DNA of 64,000 bases, taken from positions 8,776,140 through 8,840,139 of the forward strand of contig NC_040018.1 in assembly GCF_000972845.2 (NCBI RefSeq). Direction: 5' to 3'. Position 1 is the first letter of the stretch. Each line of letters begins with the position of its first letter. This document shows positions 52,601 to 58,792 of the stretch, in pieces. Origin of the DNA: Larimichthys crocea (lineage: Eukaryota > Chordata > Actinopteri > Sciaenidae). The notes beneath the pieces are model-generated. The model was not told the DNA's origin. It saw nothing but the letters and a program-made list of their open reading frames with translations, and did not search any database. A program made the translations under genes and the position numbers.

Positions 52601-52834
52601 AGTCTAAATGGCTGTCATATACGCTGTTCTACTCAGTACAGTAATGAGACGTTATTTAAGATGTATGACTGGGTTTGATACTCTGCTTTACAGCCTTAAC
52701 GAACACGAACTCAAGGTTTTCCATCACTTGTTTCTCTCTGTTTCCCTCTAGTTCTGGCCTAAGATAATGGAAGAGTTATCAGAACTGAGGGAGTTTTATG
52801 ATCCAGACACAGTGGAGCTGATGACCTGGATTAG
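17544..52834 (+). CDS. dpy19l3: dpy19l3: tryptophan C-mannosyltransferase, coding exons 1-15 (3' end outside window)
   Basis: Fifteen exons join in phase into 571 codons plus two bases: 17544-17661, 21109-21236, 29565-29655, 33701-33822, 34423-34568, 37205-37328, 37495-37629, 39008-39139, 40836-40937, 41240-41313, 42886-43044, 45881-46012, 51161-51272, 52420-52476, 52752-52834. All introns are GT-AG. The product matches vertebrate DPY19L3 throughout ([54 protein letters not shown]). The human protein has about 716 residues, so the last ~145 lie downstream. Family knowledge: DPY19 proteins are GT-C fold ER membrane enzymes that transfer mannose from dolichol-phosphate-mannose to Trp in thrombospondin repeats. 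DPY19L3 is associated with the WxxC-side Trp. About ten hydrophobic segments are visible. An alternative N-terminal exon at 28315-28632 is described separately. No frame damage was seen. Confidence 0.95.
17734..17912 (+). mobile_element. MITE with internal 32-bp tandem repeats, copy B
   Basis: Four units with core AATTATCTCGTTATCAC and AAGAAAACGGAGG, then ATAAAATGTATGTATGTATGGCC and the end TTTTAGGGCTTCCGTA. This is the reverse complement of copy A at 14364-14527. It begins exactly where the homology between the two exon 1 donor copies stops. Confidence 0.65.
18089..18183 (+). repeat. Duplicate of exon 1 3' end and splice donor
   Basis: ATCTTGCAGGGTGAGTGAAC here equals 17652-17671, and similarity runs on through CCATCGTCC and GCAGTGACTGTAAAAAGCA (copy 1 ends at 17733). 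The copy has a few substitutions and an extra C-rich insert. It carries an intact CAGG|GTGAGTG donor at 18098/18099 but none of the upstream exon 1 reading frame. Confidence 0.8.
18190..19113 (+). other. dpy19l3 intron 1, unremarkable part
   Basis: No exon, RNA gene or well-defined element recognised between the duplicated donor and the hAT element at 19122. Confidence 0.6.
19122..19823. mobile_element. Non-autonomous hAT element (CGATAT-type ends)
   Basis: Flanked by a perfect 8-bp duplication GGTCCAAC (19114-19121 and 19824-19831). Ends TAGGGGTGGGCGATAT and ATATCGTGCAGCCCTA form imperfect terminal inverted repeats. An 8-bp target duplication and TAGGG ends are hAT hallmarks. No transposase frame. 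The interior has a GC-rich patch around 19505-19650. Confidence 0.85.
19832..21108 (+). other. dpy19l3 intron 1, distal part
   Basis: No exon recognised. The 20390-20690 segment has a composition suggesting an old dispersed repeat, but I could not delimit it. The pyrimidine tract before exon 2 is weak, ending TGTTGTTGCAG. Confidence 0.5.
21109..21236 (+). CDS. dpy19l3: dpy19l3 exon 2 (first membrane segment and lumenal ENDLWFS motif)
   Basis: Phase 1 entry completes Gly-40. Encodes residues 40-82: a hydrophobic segment (about residues 45-70), then [13 protein letters not shown]. In the DPY19 family this first lumenal loop carries a conserved acidic residue. I recall a Glu in the first lumenal loop of worm DPY-19 being the catalytic base, and the E of HEND is the likely equivalent. 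Ends exactly on a codon (AAG|GTAAAG). Confidence 0.93.
21410..22192. mobile_element. Non-autonomous hAT element (GGCCCCAAAC-type ends)
   Basis: Perfect 8-bp duplication ACATAACA at 21402-21409 and 22193-22200, with one extra C at the left border. Ends CAGGGGGCCCCAAAC and GTAGTTTGGAGATCCCTG are inverted. Further in, GCGGGCCACATC and GATGTGGCCCGC continue the inverted repeat. The GC-rich interior (21678-21933) is shared with the otherwise different element at 23861-24541. Open frames of 61-118 codons here reflect high GC only. Confidence 0.8.
22201..23852 (+). other. dpy19l3 intron 2, single-copy-looking part
   Basis: No exon or RNA gene recognised. A 136-codon minus-strand frame at 22124-22534 straddles the edge of the hAT element and has no domain similarity, so it is treated as chance. 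Confidence 0.55.
23861..24541. mobile_element. Non-autonomous hAT element (AGGGCTGCCAC ends)
   Basis: Perfect 8-bp duplication GACTCGTT at 23853-23860 and 24542-24549. Terminal inverted repeats TAGGGCTGCCAC and GTGGCAGCCCTA are followed by long CGATTA/TAATCG-rich subterminal arms. The middle (24069-24266) carries the GC-rich module also found in 21410-22192. No transposase. Confidence 0.88.
24550..25590 (+). other. dpy19l3 intron 2, no recognised feature
   Basis: AT-rich sequence with a short GT run (25517-25531). No splice-bounded coding exon of this gene is visible. Confidence 0.55.
25597..25744 (+). pseudogene. LINE reverse-transcriptase C-terminal fragment
   Basis: The + frame reads [20 protein letters not shown] then [13 protein letters not shown] before a stop. 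The pattern KAQQR...CTIESxLxxxITxxxGS is characteristic of the C-terminal part of fish non-LTR retrotransposon polymerases, where a stretch between RR and NWCTIES has been lost here. Isolated, short and internally deleted, so a dead fragment. Confidence 0.55.
25745..28314 (+). other. dpy19l3 intron 2, region before the alternative exon
   Basis: Holds CA microsatellites (26741-26760, 26933-26980). Open frames at 27527-27907 and 28102-28296 have no homology that I recognise. If exon 2b is a first exon, its promoter and leader should lie in the last 1-2 kb of this stretch, but no clear TATA box or CpG cluster is evident. Confidence 0.45.
26933..26980. repeat. Interrupted (CA)n microsatellite
   Basis: Two CA runs joined by CAACAC. 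A further (AC)10 lies at 26741-26760. Confidence 0.9.
28315..28632 (+). CDS. dpy19l3: dpy19l3 putative alternative exon 2b (own ATG, second HEN-x-LWFS motif)
   Basis: Acceptor TCTGTCTTCTCAG ends at 28314, ATG is at 28318, and the frame stays open for 105 codons to the donor ACG|GTAGGA after 28632. The end is phase 0, as for exon 2, so it joins exon 3 (29565) in frame. The first ~60 residues are hydrophilic and unlike exon 1. Then [19 protein letters not shown] begins a membrane segment, ending with [12 protein letters not shown]. That aligns with [12 protein letters not shown] of exon 2: His, Glu, Asn and LWFS are kept and Asp is replaced by Leu. The whole exon is a multiple of three without stops, so it could serve as an alternative first coding exon, replace exon 2, or be included after it. 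I infer an exon duplication with divergence. Expression is unproven, and I do not recall it in human DPY19L3. Confidence 0.65.
28633..29564 (+). other. Intron between exon 2b and exon 3
   Basis: 932 bp with a long CA microsatellite at 29332-29387. The 194-codon open frame at 29103-29687 is intron plus exon 3 and reads through the CA repeat. Only its last part is coding. Confidence 0.7.
29332..29387. repeat. (AC)28 microsatellite
   Basis: Uninterrupted AC dinucleotides, 180 bp upstream of exon 3. Confidence 0.95.
29565..29655 (+). CDS. dpy19l3: dpy19l3 exon 3 ([16 protein letters not shown] block)
   Basis: Acceptor TTGCTTTCAG, donor GAAG|GTACAG. Encodes residues 83-112: [20 protein letters not shown] then QMLQAPS. 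This is the most conserved lumenal stretch of the family, next to the putative catalytic Glu of exon 2. It enters in phase 0, so both exon 2 and exon 2b can feed it. It leaves after one base. Confidence 0.95.
30156..30788. mobile_element. Non-autonomous hAT element (TTCGG-type ends)
   Basis: Perfect 8-bp duplication ATGTCTAC at 30148-30155 and 30789-30796. Ends TATGGATGCACCGAATATTC and TTCGGTTTCGGTGCATCCCTA are inverted, with repeated ATTCGGC subterminal motifs. The internal segment 30424-30535 is closely shared with the element at 59137-59692. Confidence 0.87.
30797..32640 (+). other. dpy19l3 intron 3, middle part
   Basis: A purine-rich GGAAG/GAAAG tract at about 31660-31900 and a short GT run near 31925. 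No exon recognised. Minus-strand frames across the purine tract are low-complexity artefacts. Confidence 0.55.
32701..33069 (-). pseudogene. Minus-strand repeat-derived ORF remnant
   Basis: A 122-codon minus-strand frame contains [20 protein letters not shown] followed by GCKT, preceded by a basic stretch [19 protein letters not shown]. The pattern RVNLGxAFxRWRELxDxKGxKTDAxLA is one I associate with uncharacterised, transposon-linked ORFs in fish genomes. Here the expected TDA continuation is lost after KT. GC content is above the surrounding intron. Function unknown, and the assignment is tentative. Confidence 0.35.
33653..33694 (+). promoter_or_regulatory. dpy19l3: (GT)21 tract abutting the exon 4 splice acceptor
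   Basis: Twenty-one GT units run to six bases before the exon and are followed only by TTCTAG. There is no other pyrimidine tract. UG repeats in this position are known binding sites for TDP-43 and CELF-type proteins that alter inclusion of the next exon, the classic case being CFTR exon 9. Any effect here is inferred. Confidence 0.6.
33701..33822 (+). CDS. dpy19l3: dpy19l3 exon 4
   Basis: Follows TTCTAG, donor CAG|GTAGCA. Encodes residues 113-153 with [20 protein letters not shown], a lumenal helical stretch highly conserved in DPY19L3. TESKRT just before corresponds to TESMKT in the human protein. Its length of 122 bases is not a multiple of three, so skipping it alone would shift the frame. 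Confidence 0.95.
34350..34416 (+). repeat. Interrupted GT/TTTG tract before exon 5 acceptor
   Basis: GT units broken by several TTTG steps, ending in TGTGTGGTCCAG at the exon border. The 3' splice site again lacks a conventional pyrimidine tract. Confidence 0.9.
34423..34568 (+). CDS. dpy19l3: dpy19l3 exon 5 (membrane segments)
   Basis: Acceptor GGTCCAG, donor AACAG|GTCGG, phase 0 in and two bases out. Residues 154-201 include [20 protein letters not shown] and [15 protein letters not shown], giving two hydrophobic spans that match human DPY19L3 closely ([15 protein letters not shown]). Confidence 0.95.
34569..37204 (+). other. dpy19l3 intron 5
   Basis: 2.6 kb, AT-rich. A 110-codon frame at 35357-35689 contains a Cys pattern [15 protein letters not shown] that recalls retroelement polymerase tails. 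The remainder is not recognisable. Nothing else was noted. Confidence 0.6.
35357..35689 (+). pseudogene. Unassigned 110-codon frame, possible LINE remnant
   Basis: Contains [23 protein letters not shown] polymerases often carry (S/D)xxCWRCxxExGT before their C-terminus, so the middle of this frame may be a fossil of one. The rest of the frame does not fit, and no splice sites frame it. Confidence 0.22.
37205..37328 (+). CDS. dpy19l3: dpy19l3 exon 6
   Basis: Acceptor CCCATCAG, donor CAGCAG|GTACAT. Completes an Arg codon, then [20 protein letters not shown] and a hydrophobic span with TAITCYLRP. The DTTRVEFT...LRENW block is near-identical to the human protein and lies in the segment linking membrane spans. 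Residues 202-243. Confidence 0.95.
37495..37629 (+). CDS. dpy19l3: dpy19l3 exon 7
   Basis: Acceptor CTTCACAG, donor CACAG|GTATGG, phase 0 to 0. Residues 244-288: a hydrophobic span, then the family motif TWQFNQF and a second span ending [15 protein letters not shown] is a DPY19 signature. Confidence 0.95.
37838..38135. mobile_element. TTAA-ended MITE, copy 2
   Basis: Starts TTAAAGGTGCAGTGTGTACG and ends CACTGGACCTTTTTAA. Internal GGGAGCGGGTCCTCTTCC and GTCCGCCATGTTGCACCACC motifs are typical of this fish MITE type. Related to 10491-10769. Confidence 0.65.
38136..39007 (+). other. dpy19l3 intron 7, distal part
   Basis: No exon, RNA gene or clear mobile element. The acceptor region before exon 8 again contains a short GT run (TATGTGTGTGTTTTTATCCAG). 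Confidence 0.6.
39008..39139 (+). CDS. dpy19l3: dpy19l3 exon 8
   Basis: Acceptor TTATCCAG, donor GCCAG|GTGTGT, phase 0 to 0. Residues 289-332 form two hydrophobic spans around [16 protein letters not shown], matching [16 protein letters not shown] of human DPY19L3. Confidence 0.95.
39140..40835 (+). other. dpy19l3 intron 8
   Basis: 1.7 kb. A moderately GC-rich stretch at 40260-40510 carries minus-strand frames without recognisable domains and may be an old repeat. Nothing else was seen. Confidence 0.55.
40836..40937 (+). CDS. dpy19l3: dpy19l3 exon 9
   Basis: Acceptor TTCTGCAG, donor CCAAG|GTGCTC, phase 0 to 0. Residues 333-366: [20 protein letters not shown] then a hydrophobic span. [16 protein letters not shown] matches the human sequence. 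Confidence 0.95.
41240..41313 (+). CDS. dpy19l3: dpy19l3 exon 10
   Basis: Acceptor GTTTGCAG, donor ACAAG|GTATGA, two bases out. Residues 367-390: [18 protein letters not shown], matching [18 protein letters not shown] in human. Confidence 0.95.
41314..42832 (+). other. dpy19l3 intron 10
   Basis: No recognised element. Several 70-125 codon frames on both strands lack similarity to anything I know. Confidence 0.55.
42833..42864. repeat. (TC)16 microsatellite extending the exon 11 pyrimidine tract
   Basis: Pure TC dinucleotides 21 bases before the exon 11 acceptor TCCCTGCAG. They lengthen the pyrimidine tract and may strengthen the 3' splice site. Confidence 0.9.
42886..43044 (+). CDS. dpy19l3: dpy19l3 exon 11
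   Basis: Acceptor CCTGCAG, donor ATGAG|GTAGGT. Residues 391-443: completes Arg, then [20 protein letters not shown], nearly identical to human, then a long hydrophobic span [17 protein letters not shown]. Confidence 0.95.
43550..44855 (+). pseudogene. Tc1/mariner transposon relic with decayed transposase
   Basis: Left end CAATTGCAAAAAAGTTGGAAC and right end CAGCGTCCCAACTTCT are inverted, and subterminal AATGCAATGATTTGCAAATC recurs inverted near 44795. The + strand interior holds pieces of a Tc1-like transposase: [13 protein letters not shown] start near 43940, [13 protein letters not shown] near 44030, and [20 protein letters not shown] near 44413-44470, whose SPDLxPIENxW is the C-terminal part of the DD34E catalytic domain. 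Stops, frameshifts and a loss of several hundred bases (catalytic Asp regions incomplete) show it is inactive. A 35-bp poly(A) run sits near the left end (43589-43623). Confidence 0.8.
44856..45880 (+). other. dpy19l3 intron 11, distal part
   Basis: No exon recognised. 45480-45800 has mixed AT-rich, low-repeat composition that might be conserved non-coding sequence, but this cannot be judged from one genome. Confidence 0.5.
45881..46012 (+). CDS. dpy19l3: dpy19l3 exon 12
   Basis: Acceptor TTTCTCAG, donor ATGAG|GTGAGC. Residues 444-487: a basic, variable cytosolic-type loop ([15 protein letters not shown]), then [19 protein letters not shown], matching AYNLIHTILFGFLALSTMR in human. Confidence 0.95.
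46640..46806 (-). mobile_element. tRNA-derived SINE-like sequence
   Basis: On the minus strand the order is GGGCGCTGGTTGGCTCACC (box A-like) then GGGTTTGATTCCAACC (box B-like, GGTTxGAxxCC) and a downstream GTCTCGCTCTCTCC stretch. Reading as a decayed tRNA head plus tail is plausible. No intact tRNA fold. Confidence 0.5.
46853..47700. mobile_element. Putative DNA-transposon fragment (CAGTGTTGTC end)
   Basis: Begins with CCAGTGTTGTCATCTTAC and repeated AAGTAATTAGTTAC motifs typical of ends of abundant fish non-autonomous elements. A matching opposite end was not found, so the right border is a guess. Confidence 0.4.
47701..51160 (+). other. dpy19l3 intron 12, distal part
   Basis: About 3.5 kb without recognised exons. 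Small ATC repeat at 50097-50116 and CT repeat at 50820-50839. Confidence 0.55.
51161..51272 (+). CDS. dpy19l3: dpy19l3 exon 13
   Basis: Acceptor TGTACGCAG, donor CCTG|GTACGA. Residues 488-525: [20 protein letters not shown], then [10 protein letters not shown], corresponding to MKYLWTSHMCVFASFGLCSP in human. Confidence 0.93.
51273..52419 (+). other. dpy19l3 intron 13
   Basis: 1.1 kb, AT-rich, nothing recognised. Confidence 0.65.
52420..52476 (+). CDS. dpy19l3: dpy19l3 exon 14
   Basis: Acceptor TTCTGCAG, donor TACAAG|GTATGC, phase 0 to 0. Residues 526-544: [19 protein letters not shown], a hydrophobic span matching the human RYSVPILILLYLCYK segment. Confidence 0.92.
52752..52834 (+). CDS. 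dpy19l3: dpy19l3 exon 15 (last in window)
   Basis: Acceptor TCCCTCTAG, donor ATTAG|GTACAT, two bases out. Residues 545-571: [20 protein letters not shown] then VELMTWI. This opens the large C-terminal lumenal domain, which in human continues with about 145 more residues. Confidence 0.95.
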
Positions 52835-52957
52835 GTACATACACAAGCACACACACACTCACTAATCCAGAGCATGCATAAGATCGAAGAAAATCTGATT
52901 AGCTTGTTTCCGCAGATCAAGTTTCACTTTGCCTGATGTCCTTGATTAGTCTGCGTA

Positions 52958-53209
52958 CGTGTGTGTGTGTGTGTGTGTGTGTGTGTACACTTGTGTATCG
53001 GCGCTTGTTTGCCGGAGAGTCTGGCCTGACGAATGATGAGAGCCGATGGGGCTCCATGAATAAGACTTCAGGGGTGCTGGAAAGGACCCAGCTGTTGGCA
53101 GAGCTCACCCACCTCAGGGGTCTCCGCTGCTGGGCTTTCGATCAAGAGATTCACCACGATGGGATCAGAGATGGAGCTGTGATTTGGAATGGCTCCTTAC
53201 TGTGGCTGC

Positions 53210-53241
<32 letters not shown>
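52958..53241. repeat. Two GT microsatellites bracketing a GC-rich segment
   Basis: (GT)n at 52958-52986 and at 53210-53241. The 220 bp between them is GC-richer than the flanks and open in one frame, but has no splice borders and does not match the expected next dpy19l3 exon. Confidence 0.7.
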
Positions 53242-53242
<1 letters not shown>

Positions 53243-53301
53243 ATCATTTTCTGGTCATCAGGTTGGATGTGAGGCATCAGACCTCCTGTTGGCTTAGCAG
53301 C

Positions 53302-53599
53302 TACACTCACCGGCTACCCCATTAGGTACACTTGTACAATCTACTGTGATCCAACACAACAGCTTTGCCTGCACAGAGAGAATGAAGGCCAGTTTAGAGA
53401 GGTTTACATGTAACTATCTTTGTTGTTGAGTTTGCAGCAGTGTTGAGCTGGACTGCATCATATCGAGAGGGGTTTCTAATAACATGAGAGGGCCATAGTA
53501 ATAAACGCACCTTTGCTACCAACTACGACATTCATTTTGAAAAATGGCAGAGCTGTGGAGTGTAACGTGTACTTAAAGAAGTGGCTGGTGAGTGCATAT
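53302..53599. mobile_element. MITE with CACTCACCGG / CTGGTGAGTG ends
   Basis: Left CACTCACCGGCTACCCCATT and AGGTACACTTG, right GTACTTAAAGAAGTGGCTGG and TGAGTG are inverted ends of a common fish element with AGGTACAC motifs, flanked by TA or CATA. Non-coding. Confidence 0.65.
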
Positions 53600-53687
53600 A
53601 ACAAAGCATGGAACTGTGCAGCCACAATGCCTGGCCGAGGACACACCACATAACATCCAGTCTCCCATATTCCTCACCACTTCTGTT

Positions 53688-54387
53688 CAGAGATGTATAG
53701 TAACGAAGTGGAACCACTTAAGTACTGTACTTAAGTACTAAAATGCAGCATCTGTACTTTTTATTTTTTTCCCCAACTTCCACTTTTACTGCACTACATA
53801 TTTTTGATGAATTTAATACTTTTACTCCGATACATGTTTCATGTGCTGAATCGTTACTCGTTACTATTGTAGCGCCCAGCCGGACGTGTGATGAATGACA
53901 AGGTGATATTCAACAAACCTGCATTTATTGCTGAACGGTTTGGTTCCAGGACTCGGTGACTGTCGGCCAGAACCACGCCACAGTCCCGGTCTCACACATC
54001 AACCTCGCTCGTGCGCCGTACATCATACACCTGACTCACCCAGGCGCGCTCTCTCTCACCTGCTGCCCCGCTCCCTTGCTCTCGCATTCATTCAGACGCA
54101 TTCCATGAACATTGTAACACTGTAACATTAGAAGTTGTGCCTTAATAAATATTTGAAATAATATAAACAACAGTACTTTTACTTGTACTTTTACTTTCAG
54201 TACTTAAGTAGCAATTGTTTACATACTTCTACTTGCAATACTTAAGTACTAAACATTTTGAATACTTTTGTACTTTCACTTAAGTATGGTGTTTAAAGAA
54301 CACTTCAACTTCTACTCAAGTCAGTTTTTTCATATAGCACTTGTACTTCTACTCCACTCCTTTACTCCAGTACTTTATACATCTCTG
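53688..54387. mobile_element. Non-autonomous hAT element (AGAGATGTA ends, AAGTACT-rich arms)
   Basis: Perfect 8-bp duplication CTTCTGTT at 53680-53687 and 54388-54395. Ends CAGAGATGTATAGTAACG and TTTATACATCTCTG are inverted. Arms hold many TACTTAAGTACT motifs. A middle block (53880-54100) of higher GC is unrelated to the arms. No transposase. Confidence 0.88.
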
Positions 54388-54724
54388 CTTCTGTTCCATT
54401 TCATAGAGATCCGTGCAGTGAAGTGAGTTTAACATGAAGTGATGGTTGATCTTGATGAGTGGACGATGGCACACACTGCTCAGTGTTGGCGAATATTTCT
54501 ATTAATAATAAATATAAATGTAGTAATAAATAATACATTTCTATTAAGCATGGAAAATAATTAAATAGCATTACAGATGAACATCAGTCAGGATTTGATT
54601 GTTTCTCTGTAAAGGTTCATTGATGATAACTGATGATTTATATTTGATATTTTAGCACATTTTATTTATGAAGAAAGCGTTTCTTATTCTTCTTAACTAA
54701 AAAAGTAAAATATCCATCAATTAT

Positions 54725-55000
54725 CATCATCAGGGGTCACGGTGGGGCTGGACCCTATCCCAGCTGACTGTGGGCGAGAGGCAGGGCTCACCCTGGACAT
54801 GTAACCAGTTCATTACAGGGCACAGAGAGACAAACAAACATTCACATTCAAACTCACATTCACACCTATGGCCAAATTAGAGTCACCAATTAACCTGTTA
54901 AGTGCATGTCTTTGGACTGTGGGAGGAACTATGTGGGAGTACCCGGAGAAAACCCACACAGACACGGGAGAACATGCAAACTCCACACAGGAAATTAATA
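54725..55000 (+). mobile_element. LINE 3'-end fragment
   Basis: GGGGTCACGGTGGGGCTGGA, CCCAGCTGACTGTGGGCGAG, TGTCTTTGGACTGTGGGAGG and GAACATGCAAACTCC are the standard order in a widespread fish LINE 3' region. The same blocks appear, more decayed, at 9880-10095. Confidence 0.65.
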
Positions 55001-55179
55001 AAATATAATAAAAAAAAGTCAATTCTATAAAATTTGAATAGCTGCCTTAACAAAGATAATAAGATACAGTTTTGATTGACACTGTATTTATTCAACTACA
55101 TGTTTATTATTGAGGTTATAGTTTACATGAAAGAGCCATGATATTATAAAAACCTTTCCATATAAAGCACCGGTACAAC

Positions 55180-55334
55180 ACCACCACCCACGACCTCAAT
55201 AATAAACATAAAGTAGAATTATTACCTCTCTGACAAAACGATAAGCTTCATAAAAGTGGAATTCATTTGCAGAGCTGCTCAGGATCACATTAGACTGTGT
55301 ACGGCTGTACCTAATGAAGTGGCCGCCGAGTGCA
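55180..55334. mobile_element. Truncated MITE, right end only (GGCCGCCGAGTG)
   Basis: Ends TGTACCTAATGAAGTGGCCG then CCGAGTG, the same terminal sequence as the right end at 53599. The left end is missing. Confidence 0.5.
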
Positions 55335-55899
55335 TGTCGATGTGTGTGTGAATCCTGAGTTGAGTTGAGCGTATGGCAGTCGCATACTCTCTGTGAACAA
55401 AGTGCGCAAAAAAACATCGTTAACAATCAGAGAAAAAAGGAACTTCCACTTCCTGTGCTGCGGGGTTGGAGGAAGATTCCCATTATTTCAGTATTCTATG
55501 AAGCACGTATCAAATGTTTTTGTTTGTGCTCATGAATTTTACATCCATGCACGTTCGCTCGCTGCTGTATGCAGTTTTCCTGTGTGCGAGTGCTGTAATG
55601 GGGCTTTTCAACAACTGATACAAATGGTTTGTAACACTGCTGATTGCCATTATTTTTGCAGTAAAGCGAATATGTTAGAGGAGCGTTGTCTGCATGTTGT
55701 TCATGTCATAATTTTGATAAATGGCCAAAACTCTCCATTGAAACAAAAGCAAAATTAGAACCAGTTTAGACTCACGTCTTTCCCAAAGATGGTCGCTGTT
55801 TGGTTCACTTCTGTGCTTAATAAGTCATAATTCAAAGCTCATTATTTCCATTCCATCATCTTCATAATGACACTGAGTGGACCAGATGTGATTTTTTTT

Positions 55900-56470
55900 T
55901 TTTTTTTGGAAAAATGGCCAATTTTGGTCTAATCCAATTAGATAGATAGCAGAATGAGACCAAGAGAGGGAAAGAGAGATGGAGAGCCGGACAGAGGAGG
56001 AGAGGTTGGGATTTTGAATGTGTTTGTGTGTGTGACATGGGTTCCCTTCCCTCCGGAGTTAATCCCATTAGGCTCCGAGGATTAGGGGCTGCCTAGAGTT
56101 ACCTTGGGTTGTTGCTGAAAGCAGGGCGGAGCACTAAGCTTCTTGCTGCTGCGCTAATTACATTCCAGATGAAAGTGTTAAGATGGAGAAGAGGGGTTCA
56201 TCTTACGCTGTATTCTCTAGCCGACAGAGGCCAAGGCTGTTTAGTCTCATATGGAAAGATCGCGGGAGATTCTCCCGACTGTCTCATTATGAGTGGCAGA
56301 CGCAGAGATAGATTCATGCATGTATGAGAGAGCATCTTTGCGGACCAGCCAGCGTATTTATGTAAAGCTGTGAGGGACTCATTGTGATAATTCTAGCTGC
56401 AGGGGCTGCGCTTCATGTATGAATCATTTATGACTGATAAAGGTTGCAAATGTTCAGAAAAAGGATTTAA
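55900..56470. promoter_or_regulatory. Candidate conserved non-coding element in intron 15
   Basis: Repeat-free sequence with homeodomain-type cores (GCTAATTACATTCC, CCAATTAGAT) and TTTATGACTGATAAA. Composition resembles developmental enhancers, but this is a by-eye impression that needs cross-species comparison. Confidence 0.25.
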
Positions 56471-57759
56471 TGTGGCCCGTTGTTGAAATGAGAAGAAACA
56501 GGGTTGCGTGGGATTTTTACCTCTGTGGCTAGAAGACTGAAAAATGATTAAAAGTTCATAAAAATCACTCCTAATTAATTGTACAAAGTGTATCGAAAAA
56601 GAAATTGGAAAACGATAAAGATGTGTTTTAAGTTTTAAATATGGTGTTTACAGTTGAGATTAGGATTTGATTCTGAGCTACTGATGCTACATGTTCAGTC
56701 CCCTGGTAAGAAATATATGTGTTAAGACAGGTTGATGAGGAGGTTATCATAATCCCCAGAGCAGTCATTCATGCCCACGGACAGGTGTGAAGAACTAAAG
56801 CGTACGTTAACACTACAACAACCGGTAGATGTTCATCTGTACTTTGCAACAACCATAATTCACAAGTTTTCCACTTGATAACAGCAGCGGTTCCACAGCT
56901 CAGCTGTAGGCTGATACTCTGTTTAAACGGAGAGTCGATAAATCAATAGCAATGCCTGGTCGTTCCACTGCCTCCAACTCCTGAGTTATAGTTGTGAGTG
57001 TGCAGTTTTTAAAGTCGCTGATATCACTCCTGTCTTAACCCATGTGCTCTGCCTTCTCTGCCTCATCCTCCGTCTGCATCCTCACGTTCAGAGTTGCACT
57101 GCCAAAGCAGTATGCTGTCAGTGAAGATGTAATAAAAAAACAAAAAAAAAACAAGCGATGATCAGCAATAGCTTCAGTGCTCTGCTCTCTGACATATAAA
57201 CTCCCATGTTGAGCATGAAGAGTTCAAGGCAAGAAGTGTTACATGTGCGGCATAGAGAGGAAGCAGCTTAAGCTCGGGGAACATGGTTTAATAGAAACCG
57301 TCCCCTCTCAGACTATCAGTGCTCACAGATAACCAGAGTCTACACTCAGTACTGTCACCACGCAGCACACTGCAGCGCACTGCAGGCTGTAGCTGGAACA
57401 GGGAACAAAGCTCACATGTCACATTTCACAGCACGGATGAGTCAGGAGCGGGTTGTGTTGCATCGCCCAACGTCGCAGTTTTGGAAGTTACAATCAGACA
57501 GTGCTTGTAAGGTTTGTATGAGTATCATTTCTTCTTTGTGTTTACCTCTTCACTGGCGCAGAAAATTTGACTCATACGAGCCAAAAATATAGCGGTCGAA
57601 GAATCAATCAATTCCTCCTCTCTTTTCCCTTCCTCTCTTGTTTTCTCACACCAAAACAGCGCTCCGACATCAGATAATACCAGTCTCGCATGAATCTGCC
57701 TCTCAGTAGTCTGAGCTCGTATATTTTTTGTTTTGAAAGATTCTTTCCTGCTGCCCTTT

Positions 57760-57796
57760 CCCCCCCCCCCCCCCCCCCCTCCTCCTCCTCCTCCTT
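57760..57796. repeat. C20 homopolymer plus (CCT)n
   Basis: Twenty consecutive C (57760-57779), then CCT units. The minus strand is a G20 run able to form G-quadruplex. Its exact length is prone to sequencing error. Confidence 0.9.
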
Positions 57797-58322
57797 CTGG
57801 GTCGAGATCTACAGTCTGTGGCCGAGAATTATGAAGGCTGCAGTGAAAATTATTAATGAGAGCTTTGACAGCACTTTCGCTGCAAATTCAGGAGGGCTCA
57901 TCTAGCTACTCAGCATGGAGACCCATTCAGAGAAGGAACACGCTCAAATGAAAAAGTCAGCATATTTGACTTTGTTTATCCCATAAGCTCTCACTCTTTT
58001 TTTTTTCAACAAGAAAATCAGTTGTTTGCCTTCTAAGGGACCATTATAACCCAAAAACTGACTCGCATGAGCAAAAGAGTAAAAGTTCCACGATGTGGAT
58101 GAATGAAGTTAGTTAAACAACTCAAATGGAGTTTGAACCGAAATATAAATAATGTCCTTTAACCTTCAGTCAGTTGGTTAATAAAATATAATAGCAGTGT
58201 GGCTAGTTAGTTTAACTTTAAGCACTGGCGTCTAAACACACTGAGGACCAGCCTTTCCATAAAACTACACCAGCTAGAGATGGTTATATTGTTCATCCAT
58301 TATAAACTCTTTTCAGTGCAAT

Positions 58323-58453
58323 TTAAAAGGTCCAGTGTTTAGGGCTTACTGGCATTTAGCGATGTAGTTGCTGGTTGCAACCCCCTCTCCTCAACCCCCC
58401 TGTTAATTGCATGAAGGAAAAAAACCCTATATGTTACACACGTGACTTTTTTA
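58323..58453. mobile_element. TTAA-ended MITE, partial copy 3
   Basis: TTAAAAGGTCCAGTGTTTAG followed by GGCATTTAGCGATG and GGTTGCAACCCCCTC matches the left half of the type at 10491-10769. The right end is not clear. Confidence 0.45.
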
Positions 58454-58792
58454 AAGGGTCATTTCACCCACATTACTGAAACTATCTTACGGTTTCACTT
58501 ATCTCTAGTGACATCTGTTCATGTCGATAACTTTCTGGCGCCTGCAGCATCAAAAATAATTAGAGAATTTCCAGAATCTGTGGTGGCCGTTACAGAGGAG
58601 AAGAGCAGATAAAGCACAGAAACATGGGAGAAAGAACAGTCCCTCTGAATCCTGTGTAGTGAGTCTGTGGTAATCCACATTCACCACCGTGCCGGTCTGA
58701 CAGAAATCTCAACAGTAAAAAAAGTATTTCACTTCAGCTGGTTGCTGAAAGTTGGCAACCCTGATAACACTATCTTCGTCTTCAGGTGTCAC

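Noticed and set aside
55393..55758. 121-codon + strand frame in intron 15
   Set aside because: No recognisable domain and not the expected dpy19l3 C-terminal sequence. Treated as chance.
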